From positions 46,531-110,530 of the forward strand of contig CAJNDS010000577.1 in NCBI GenBank assembly GCA_905221605.1: a stretch of 64,000 nucleotides of DNA, written 5' to 3'. Origin of the DNA: Symbiodinium natans (taxonomy: Eukaryota; Sar; Dinophyceae; Suessiales; Symbiodiniaceae). Below the pieces are notes generated by a model, which saw nothing but the letters and a program-made list of their open reading frames with translations, was not told the DNA's origin and did no database searches. Shown in pieces: positions 55,353 to 64,000 of the stretch. A program made the translations under genes and the position numbers. Numbering within the stretch: position 1 is the first letter of the stretch; each line of letters opens with the position of its first letter.

Positions 55353-57689
55353 ACCCTGCTGAGATGGCACCTCCCTGCGACTGTTCGCGTGCCGCATGCC
55401 TTCGTCCATGTAGAAGATTTTCGCTACACCTGCCAAGGAGTCGTATTTTCTCTGGGCTGGGAGCTAAGACAGCTAAGAGCTGCAGGCTGAATGCTTTGGC
55501 TGGTGGAAGGGTGACCATGGGGCCAGGATGGTGGGTTGCCACTGTGGTGGTAGAGATCGCCCAAATGAGGCCAGTGCTGTTCTCTGGGCCTCTTTCAATG
55601 CACACACACACACATGTCGAGGAGGAGTGGGGCTTGCTGGGCTCCATGGCCCGGAGGCAGAGCCAGATGCCGCTTGAGCATCGTTTGCAGCGTGTTGTGA
55701 TTGTGTTTTGCGGAATCCTTGCTGCCAGCAATCCGGCGCCGGCTTCGGGTCCCAACACCTGGCAGACGAGAAAGGACTTGGACTGTTGACGGACATCAGT
55801 ACTCCAAGTGTGTGGTTAGGCAAGAAAGGCAAACCGTTCAAAGACTTTAGTGCAGCAGCTGTGGGCACACATGCCCCTACCTGTTGTCGCCGACAATGAG
55901 AATGGTGCCATGACATGAGTTAATGAGTGGAATCATGTCAAATCGTTTGCTCGTTCTCGTTGCGCTCTCACTCTCATTGCGGGCTCACTGGCTGTTGCCA
56001 CATCCAGCCATCTGTGTGCACTCTTTGATTCTCGCTGCACCATGTCACCGCACCTAACCGAAGGGACAGTCAACGGGCGTTCCAGGTGCGTTGGTGGCAG
56101 ACTTCGGTCTGCACCCTGCTTCAATCATTGTAGCATTTAGGATCATTTAGGCGTCTCCCGACTGTTGCGTTTGCAAAAGTCTTGATTCGTGAGTCAACAT
56201 GTGACAAGCTCTTCATTCATTGTTGGGAGCTGGGAATGACAACAAGCACCTCAATCCACCCATGGCTTTGCATACCCATACAACCAGCAGATATGTAGAA
56301 AAGTTCTGAACACGAAAATCATATAAACCCTCTCTTCGAAGGCCGCGACTTCATGTCGCGAACGCACACACACACACACATGCCTCTCACCTGCACTCGC
56401 ACGCGTGCTGCGACTCTTGGACTCAGTAGCATGTGTTTCATGATTTAATGGAGCTGCCGATCTCAAACATAAAGACACTTTGCAGATGAGTGTCTTGAGA
56501 CGTGTGGTCTCATGCGGGAGTTTTCGGTATTCAATTTGACACGAAGCTGGCAGCTTGAGGCGCAGGAGAGCTTTCAGAGAGTTCCCGCAGCCACACATGT
56601 CCGCATCCCTGCCGCAGGACTGTTGTCTAAGTCTAAGTGCTTTGCGCTGCTTTGCACAGCTCCATTTGCTGTGGTAGATGCAACATGTCACACGGTGGAG
56701 GGCACAGGCTCAGGCATCCTTGGAATTTGCGGCAGGACAAAGGGGCTCGCTGGGCTTCGCCCTTAGATTCCTTAGACTTCCCAAGAAGCTTCACTGAAGG
56801 TGCCCGTGTCCATCGCCTTCTTTTGCATCATCTTGGGCATCTAAGGCCCCAGCCGCTAGTGATCACACGTGAGCAGGGCCATGCGTTTGCCATGCATTTA
56901 ATATCCCCTCGCTTGGCAAGCCGCTGCAGAATTGAGGGGCGTCTCAGACGCAGCCCGTGGTAGGGTTCATCAAGCACGACTAGAGAGGAGGTGCCAGAAC
57001 AATTCTAGACGCCAATTCAACGGAGAAGAGCGAAGCAGTCGAAACTGCTCTCAAGGGCACCGGCACCATCACAGCACATCCTCTGGTCGCACAGAAATGG
57101 GTAGGCTGGATTTGGGGCTGCCCGGGCTCGCATGAACCGAGGCAGAGAAGCAGCACTGACCTTTTGTGCTTAAGAAAGGGAGCGAGACTTCGGCATGCGA
57201 GTGCTTTTCCAACAGCTCCAAGGGCAGTTTCACCAGGCGTGGTTCATGTGCAGAACCGCACTCCTGGAGAAATCTGCATTTGGGTTGACCTCGGAAGTTT
57301 GTTTTGTCGTCGCACCGCTTGGGCCTAGCGGCATGTCCGATCTTCGGTCGTGCCAGCTGCCAACATGATCCGTCAGCAGCAACTCAGAAAACTAGGAATG
57401 TGGATAATGTGGGTTGAAAGTCGAGCTGGCAGGGCCAGCACAAGCAAGACGTAGCAAGAGGCTCGGCATCTCTGAAAATGGAGTGGCGAAGTCCGAAAGC
57501 CCGCAGAAAATGCACGGGGCGAAGCCCAGACAAGCCCTGAACTTCCACCCCGGGGAGTGCCCCCGGAGTGCCGACACCATGGGCGGGGAACACGGTTTCT
57601 CTGTGTGAAAACATCTGCTCTGTACTCAGAAGGTTGTGGCAACAGACAAGACTCCCCGGCCTGGTTTCGAGTGTTCTTCGTGTTCCATC
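55353..57689. other. Stretch without recognisable gene
   Basis: Open frames on both strands (55364-55789, 56500-56766, 56932-57135) without motifs. Short CA runs at 55603-55614 and 56367-56380. Confidence 0.45.
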
Positions 57690-57845
57690 CGTCGGCTTTT
57701 GCTGATGCTAGATCAGGGTTTCGGCGAGCGCGATCTTTTCGAGGAGGGCGCCGGAGTGCTCAATCGATTTGCGCCCGCCAAAAAGGGCACGGGCACCTTT
57801 GCAGCTTGCTACGCCCATGGCCATTTGCGCGACTTTGTTACGAGG
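57690..57845 (+). CDS. Unrecognised exon
   Basis: Reads LMLDQGFGERDLFEEGAGVL then NRFAPAKKGTGTFAACYAHG and HLRDFVTR. It looks like a soluble enzyme segment but matches no family I can name. Confidence 0.35.
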
Positions 57846-60224
57846 TGTTCCTTCCGGCGCAAGCTGCCGCAAGTAGCACATTGTAGGGAGTCAAGTGGAC
57901 GCACCAACAGCATGTCACGCAGTTCCTGGTACAAGTCATGATACACACGCGCGCAGTCTGCAGCAAGCTTTTCAGGGCCCTCGTACTCAAGGAGCCCTGC
58001 AATACTCGCCAAAAAGCCGAGTTGGTGCATCCCGCAAGCATCCGGAAGCCGGGATGATGTGGCATGCTCCGCTCCGGATGGAAGGGTCCAAAGCCCCCTT
58101 GCCTACGAGGCGGGTTTCGTCACAGAGTGGGCTCCCGGGTGAGGTCACTTATGTCACTCTTGGATTGCGCCAGACAGAGGTTCTGCGCACGATCAAGTGG
58201 GGAGCATGGGCGGCTGCGTGCAGGACAGTCGCACATGGTTTGCCAGATTGCGCTTTTGAACTTCCTAACTTCCTATTTTTGTAGCCACGCAGTCTGTGGT
58301 CTGAGGCTTGGTCTCCACAATGCAGGCGGTGCTTGCTGTGAGATGATTGGCAGCGCACAAGGCAGGTCCCCTCCGCCCCCCTTCAGGGCTTCGAATTCCT
58401 GACAGCAAGCGTCCGTTGGTAGCAGAACGACATGCCCCGCAGCTGCGGACAAGTGCAGGCTGGCTTCCGCGGAAGCTCGAAGACAGAGAGGCACAGGATC
58501 ATGCAAGAGCATTGGCGACTCCGAGTCTCTTTGGTTCTTTTTCGCTTCTTCCAATGTCATAGGCTTGCTGGTGCGCAATCGGCTCGTGAGCTTCTAAGCC
58601 TGTCTGTCAGGCACGGGACTCGTGCTTTGCGCAGTATTGCATGTCCCTCCACGGTCTCTGCGCGCAAGCTTTTCACGTGATGTCCACGTGTTCATGTCGA
58701 TGCAGGTCACCCGAGACCTTGTCGAAGAGGAAGATTGCCTCCGTCTTCTACAAGCTCGCGTGATGTCGGGTGTGAGTCTTAAGTGTGCTGACTGGCATCG
58801 CCTCGACATGAACTCAGAAGTTTCTGGCGTCGTAGGTCACATGTCGAAAGAGACCTGCGCTGTTTCAAGGGTGTCGCATCGGAATTTCAGCTTTGCAAGC
58901 GTCTGTATTTTCGGTCACTGAAGAAGTCAGAAGCCAGCCTGCGAACGCGAAGACGGGCATGACGAGGCTTGCAGGGCACATCAGGGCACTGTCTTGTCAG
59001 AGGCGCACGCTCAGCGCTTGGTTTTAAGCACCAATCTCGCGATCCCGAATATTTTCTCTTTCGCTCATTTCTCTCTGCCGTTGTCTCTTGCTGTGCTGTG
59101 TTAGGGTATGTGACCAGCATGTCACGAACATCGTTGAGCCTCCGTAGCCTTTCAACACAACTGTTAAGGGTGTCGAGGGCAGGGTCTCATCTCTGCACCG
59201 CTCTACGCCCGAAATTGTTTGGGAGTCACGGCCACACACACACACACTATCCGAGCTGAAAAAGGGTTGAAAGCCGCGCAGTTGCTGTCCCGAGGATGCG
59301 AGATAAGTCGCGGAGTTGGAGCCGGCCTTCCAGGACGGCTCAGGGAGAAAGGGGATTATGCCTCACAAATTATGCCTCACAAATTATGCCTCAGAAAAAT
59401 CAACTTGGTGTTTCGCTGGTGCGATTGGCCTTTGCAGCTTTCCACGTAACATGCCCTCCAACGCTTGCAAGATTTTGAAGTGCAGGTTCTTGAGAGTAGT
59501 GCAGGTGCTCATCAAGCTAGCCATCGAGGCTGTGGCCTGTAGCCTGCTGGCGCTGGCCTTGTGAGTTTTGAGGGTTTGCCCACGGAAGATCTTATGATGT
59601 TGGCAAGCGCTCAGAATGTGGCCACCAGTCAAAGTCATCACGTGGTTTTCTTTGTACTATGAGTCGTGCAGAGTGCAAGCAGGGCAGCGCAGCAGGGCAG
59701 CAGTGCAGCAGTGCAGCTTCACATCATGGCAGGCTGCTGAGAGCAACGTCTCAGACCCACGAGGCTCCTGCGCTGCACCCTGCTGGCGTGGATTGGCCAT
59801 GGTACTGCAGCGTGCCCTTCGTTTGGGACACATGGCGAAGCCTGTAGGTGTCACTCGCAATATCTCGCAATTCTCTGGCAACTCTTGTCCTCCGAAGTGA
59901 AGTGTCAACATATGAACATTGGGGGTCTATACACGGAACGTGACGGCGCATGCAGGGGGCAGTGAGGTGTTGTGCCAGGTTTGTCCACTATCATTTGGTC
60001 CGCTGCGAAGATGTCCAGTGCTGAGCCTCTTCGACGACTCTTCGGATTTGCTACTCGTAGGTTCGAGACATACATATATCCCTGGACTGGAACTTTCAAC
60101 CTCGGATGAGCTGCATCAGCATGATTTCCGATACTATCTGCAAGTGCTGCGTCTGAGAAGCTCGCCGTTGCCGCAGGCATAGAAGATTGGTACTGCCCGC
60201 AGTCGCACAGCTGACCTGCTTTCC
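57846..60224. other. Mostly unassigned
   Basis: One likely exon at 58707-58765 (+), after GATGCAG, encodes VTRDLVEEEDCLRLLQARVM. A 15-bp unit TTATGCCTCACAAAT is repeated three times at 59354-59396. The rest shows no recognisable gene. Confidence 0.35.
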
Positions 60225-60311
60225 AGGTCTGTTTCAGCAATGCCCCTCCTTGATTCGGCTTGGAGAGCGTTGTTCTCAGAGACAGACACCTGCGCCTTCA
60301 CTGTTGCAAAG
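60225..60311 (+). CDS. Unrecognised exon with good splice sites
   Basis: Between TTTCCAG and AAGGTGAGTG the frame reads SVSAMPLLDSAWRALFSETD then TCAFTVAK. Family unknown. Confidence 0.35.
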
Positions 60312-61155
60312 GTGAGTGACGGTCAGTGCAGAAGTGCAGCTGCAGAAGAAACAGATGAGAATCGGTGCCCTCCCCTCCAAGAGTCAAGCCGATCTCGAAT
60401 CCCTGCGAGGCGGCCCTGCCTAAGGTCAGGTAGCCTGGTGAGCAGGCCCGGGCTTGGTTGGGAGTGCTCTACAAGATCGCATTCCGCCGCCTTTCTGCAC
60501 AGGATTCGTCGAACACGGTGCAGACGTACAGGACGCCCAAGTAGACCAGCCAGCTTGCGTTGGAGGAGGCGCCTGCCGGGGGCACCTTTTGCTGTGTTGT
60601 AGTAGTTATCCCTGGCGTATGCTGTTTCTCTTGATAGTTGCTTATTTCATCGAACTCGTGCCAGCAGCCTTGTCGGCATGTGCCAGTGTGAGAGTCGGCA
60701 TGGAACTGCATCTTCCCAGGCAGCATGCTCTGAAAAGCGTTCTCAATTGAAGCAACCGGCGCATCCAAGGTGGGGGCACGTGCGGCTGCCATTGCAAATG
60801 GGCCTGTCCCACAGGGATTGGCAAATGCAGGCTGGGCGACGAGGTCTGACTTGTGGCTTTTCACGTACGACTCAGTACGACTCAGATATACTCAGATGAC
60901 GTCTCCGGCGAATTGGAGGAAACCCACGTGGGCATAAACCCACTCCCCTTCGCGCATGTGAGCCGCAGTAGCCTGTCCCCTCTTTGGCAGCTCGGCCTCC
61001 AGCAGTGCCGCGGCCCAGCTCCTTTTCGGCACCCACAGCGCTTGCTGCGGCCGCTCGGGCATTGCCTCTCCGGGCGCAGGCTGACTCATGGTAACTTACA
61101 TGGCCATGGCCGCTGCATCGAGGTATGTAAGGGCTTAGACTTGTGTGTGTAAGAA
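60312..61155. other. Unassigned
   Basis: Open frames on both strands without motif. Confidence 0.4.
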
Positions 61156-61398
61156 AGAGGTCAGAAAGTTCGAAGGGACCAGCTAGCCTTCGAGTGCCAA
61201 GCATGTGTTCGTGCTGAGTGGATCCATGAGCATCAGGAGTTGGCAAACAGAGCCTGGAATCCCGGCATCTTCGAACTCAGAGGCCTGCAGGGGCTGTCTC
61301 TGGTCAGTCCGATTCCGAGGCAACGGCGCAGAATAACCGAATGTCTGCTTCGCTTTGTGAACCGTAGGGCTCAAGCGATCTCAGCGCCGAGTCGATAA
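61156..61398 (+). CDS. Unrecognised C-terminal exon (no ATG)
   Basis: An 80-codon frame without an in-frame ATG reads RRDQLAFECQACVRAEWIHE, HQELANRAWNPGIFELRGLQ and ends RRAQAISAPSR with TAA at 61396-61398. Its composition is protein-like and it lacks low-complexity sequence, so it is probably a terminal exon. One CxxC pair is present. Family unknown. Confidence 0.35.
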   Translation, partial: RGQKVRRDQLAFECQACVRAEWIHEHQELANRAWNPGIFELRGLQGLSLVSPIPRQRRRITECLLRFVNRRAQAISAPSR

Positions 61399-62010
61399 AA
61401 GCAGCCTGGGTTACAGCTGGCTCTACAACTGTGACGTGTCAGCCAGGTCTGCTTTCAATGGATGCACCCGCAACACAAGCTGTGGCTGAGCTCGACTGCC
61501 TGGTCCTTGTGCATGGCCATCAGCACATCAGCACATGAGAACAGCTGCAAGTGCTGCAAGTCATCATGCGGCAAGGCCTCAATGAGCAGGACCTAGCAGA
61601 GACGAGGCATGCGGCATGGCCGGCTTCGTGTCGTACGAATCTCCCCATGATTGCAACGGCGGGATGCAGGGTGGGGGGGAATGGTCAGAAAGTGTGTCGC
61701 ACACTGTCAGTCCGCCGGATGTGACTTTGCATTTGGCTCGGCTTAAGCATTGGCAGGATGCAGAGTACAAAAGTAAGAGCCATGTTGACATAGTCGGAGA
61801 AGAGAGTTGCAATCTCACTTTTCAATTTTCATGTGCTTGACAAGGCATACTGTTGTCCTCCGAGTTGCTGCCTTTTCCGTGTTCCTTTGTCTTGAAAGCT
61901 GCGTCCAGACGCTTTTCCTCCAGGCCTGGGCCTCAGACTTGGAGTTTCACGTGTTCAGTGTATGGGAGCTGCCAGGTTCAACTCGTAAGTGCAGCAAGCT
62001 GAGTCTGCGA
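61399..62010. other. Unassigned
   Basis: Short + strand frames (61616-61840, 61807-61980) without motif. Confidence 0.4.
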
Positions 62011-62015
62011 GCGAG

Positions 62016-62082
<67 letters not shown>

Positions 62083-62640
62083 GGGAGAGAGAGAGAGAGA
62101 GAGAGAGAAAAAAACAGGGTCGAAAAAGGAGAAGAGAAACGAAGAGAGAGAGAGAGAGAGAGAGCGAGGGGGGCCCTCGTCGCCATGCAGAAGAAGAAGA
62201 AGTATAGAAGTAGAAGAAGAAGAAGAAGAAGACGAAGACAAATAATGAGTAGAAGAAGATGAAGCAGAAGAATAATAATAAGAAGAAGAGGGGCAAAGTG
62301 TAGTTGCCGTGCGAGAGCTCACTCGCGAACCCATGTAGCTCGAGCATGGCTGTCAGATTGGGGCGATGTCGTTTGTCGTTTCCGCTGTATTGTAATGGTC
62401 GTAGTTTCGCTCACCGAGTGGTTGGCTTACTTTGGGAGAAAGCTGACCGCCGAAAACAGAGTGCTTTTGCGACAAGTTGCACAAGGACTTGCGCCGGGGT
62501 CCGGGCCCCACAACTGGCCCACAACCCTCGAAGAAGAAGAAGAAGAAGAAGAAGAAGAAGAAGAAGAAGAAGAAGAAGAAGAAGAAAAAAACAATAAGAA
62601 GAGAAGAAAAAGAAGAAGTGGAGGAAAAAGAAGCAGGCAG
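62011..62640. repeat. Purine complex: (GA)n, (GAA)n with non-repeat insert
   Basis: GA tracts at 62019-62107 and 62139-62166, GAA-type at 62189-62290, and (GAA)n at 62530-62630. A unique insert lies at 62291-62529. Arg/Glu/Ser/Leu-rich frames here are artefacts. Confidence 0.9.
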
Positions 62641-62690
62641 GACGTTAGGGGGGCTGTGCGAGAGTTGTGATAGGTAGTGGACATGCTAAT

Positions 62691-63262
62691 AGGGGCCAGG
62701 GAGGGGCAACTCCCCTAAGCCCATTGAGAAGAAGAAAGAAGAAGAATAGAAACACAGGAACAAAGAGAGGGAGAGAGCGTGCTGGATGCCCGGGGCGCCG
62801 ACCCCATGCCCCTAGAAAGAGAGAAAGAAAGCGTGCTGGCGGCAGATGTTGCGTGTTGTCACAAGTTTCCCAGTCTTTTCAGAACTGAGGGGTGTAGCTC
62901 GGTGTTTTCCATGGTCGCTGCAGAGCCACCCCGTAGGAAGGAAGCAGCAGTCACGAAAAGCAGCTGAACACTACATAATGCGGCACTGGTGATAGACTTG
63001 TTAACTTAGTGGGGATGCTGGAGAAATAGTTAACAGTGTCACCGCGCGCGACGAGACGCATGCCCAGTGCGATCGGGACCTCGAGGATTGCAGCACCACT
63101 AAGGACTCACTAAGGTTGGGGGCTTTGAGGGGAACGAGTCGTGCTGGGTCGTGTGGGCGTTTCTGCAGTTTTCAACTCACGAACAGACCGCGTGGACTGG
63201 GCGCGCCTGTGCGCACGGGGGGTCTTTGGGCCCCTCATGCCCCGTAGAAGAAGAAGAAGCGT
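62691..63262 (+). repeat. GC hairpin repeats with purine tails, copies f, g, h
   Basis: Copy f (62691-62745): AGGGGCAACTCCCCT then AAGCCCATTGAGAAGAAG. Copy g (62776-62842): CGGGGCGCCGACCCC then ATGCCCCTAGAAAGAGAG. Copy h (63198-63262): GGGCGCGCCTGTGCGC, GGGGGGTCTTTGGGCCCC, ATGCCCCGTAGAAGAAG. Copies g and h are both followed by GCGTGCTGGC(G/T)GCAG. Between 62850 and 63190 no gene was recognised. Confidence 0.75.
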
Positions 63263-64000
63263 GCTGGCTGCAGGCTGTGGCCTTTTTTCCCAAATGAGCT
63301 TGTGCCACAGACTGCTTGGAGGCAAGGGTCCGGGAGTTAGTTTGTTGAAAGCGTAATTTCCGCTGAGGTTTGTACGTTCTGTACACATGGACACGCGCAC
63401 ACGAACAGACACACACACACACACAGGGGTTCACACATGCACACACACACACACTCAAGCAACCTTCCTGACAGCCAATACTGGTACCTCTGATCTGCGA
63501 GCCACATCAGCTTAGACAGGCTAGGCCTGCTGTCACTGAAGTACATCTTGCTCCTGAATACCTCTGATGTTTCAAACTGGTGTTGACATTGAAGAGAACT
63601 ATGAAAAAGGAATTTGTATCGGCAGATTAGGTCCTGTCTGCCATTTGCAGGTACGCCAGACTGATCAGGTCTGGTATCCCCCAGGATGACTAGCTTCGTT
63701 GGCACAAGTCATCATCCTAAGCCCCCTGCTCAAAATGAGGTCGACTGTTGAAACCCTTGGTTACGGGGTTGGACACACACAAGAAGCCAAGAAGGCCAAG
63801 GATTGTATTTCGACCGTGCGTGTGCACTTGCCGAAAGCGTTTTATTGCACCGCGCACTGAGCTGCGACCTGATATATTTGTATGTCTTCGCGTGCATACG
63901 CCGAGAGGGCTGCACTGCGTTGTCAAAATGTAACACACACACACAACACACACACACAACACACACACACACACAACACACAACACACACAACACACACA
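63263..64000. other. No gene recognised; CA microsatellites
   Basis: CA-type repeats at 63403-63426, 63440-63453 and 63932-64000 (the last runs off the window with AACACAC interruptions). The frames between them lack motifs. Confidence 0.6.

Noticed and set aside
59916-60240. Candidate coding frames on both strands
   Set aside because: No acceptor/donor pair, no motif, and codon composition does not favour either strand.
1-64000. CRISPR arrays, insertion sequences, LTR retrotransposon genes
   Set aside because: No spaced direct repeats, transposase, integrase or reverse transcriptase motifs were seen in any frame.

Overview
The window looks like nuclear DNA of a dinoflagellate, most likely of the Symbiodiniaceae type (the family-level guess is inference). 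Four things point this way. (1) A 19-base exact match to the dinoflagellate trans-spliced leader lies at 42550-42568. (2) Genes are cut into many short exons. In 20 introns where a reading frame and a protein-family motif fix both ends, 9 start with GC, 7 with GA and only 4 with GT; all end in AG and all are followed by G. (3) Every recognisable gene is on the + strand, as in the long co-directional gene blocks of dinoflagellates. (4) Recognised families include an N-myristoyl-type calcium-dependent protein kinase, a PP2C phosphatase and a P-x-L-D-x-L repeat protein. No prokaryotic features (operons, ribosome binding sites, CRISPR) are present, and no rRNA or tRNA gene was seen.

Layout: 1-8.3 kb holds exons of a cysteine-rich, multi-pass membrane protein and a second set of helical exons ending at 8273. 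9.8-11.5 kb is a C2H2 (C-x2-C-x12-H-x6-H) zinc-finger/coiled-coil gene. 12.2-14.3 kb is a complete-looking C-terminal two thirds of a PP2C phosphatase. 16 kb has a small HMG-box-like exon. 19.7-23.9 kb is a CDPK gene with kinase and four EF-hand segments but a degenerate catalytic loop. 24.8-26 kb is a repeat-rich zone (telomere-like repeats, G tracts, a duplicated 140-150 bp block). 26.7-28.8 kb has exons of a putative membrane protein. 29-37.6 kb is mostly unassigned. 37.6-38.8 kb is a pyrimidine/purine and tandem-repeat complex. 40.0-41.9 kb is a SRPBCC/START-like (polyketide-cyclase-type) gene. 41.9-44.7 kb is an accessory-looking zone with the relict spliced leader, tandem duplications, an inverted repeat pair and hairpin repeats with purine tails. 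45-50.4 kb carries several helical genes, including a P-x-L-D-x-L repeat protein. 52.4-54.5 kb is a HAD-superfamily hydrolase with all four motifs. 55-61.4 kb has scattered exons. 61.9-64 kb is again repeat rich.

The CDPK and PP2C would act in opposite directions in phospho-signalling, but nothing in the sequence shows that they work together; in dinoflagellates neighbouring genes in one array need not be functionally linked. Exon boundaries are given only where frame and family motifs agree; most first exons and 3' ends could not be fixed without transcript data.
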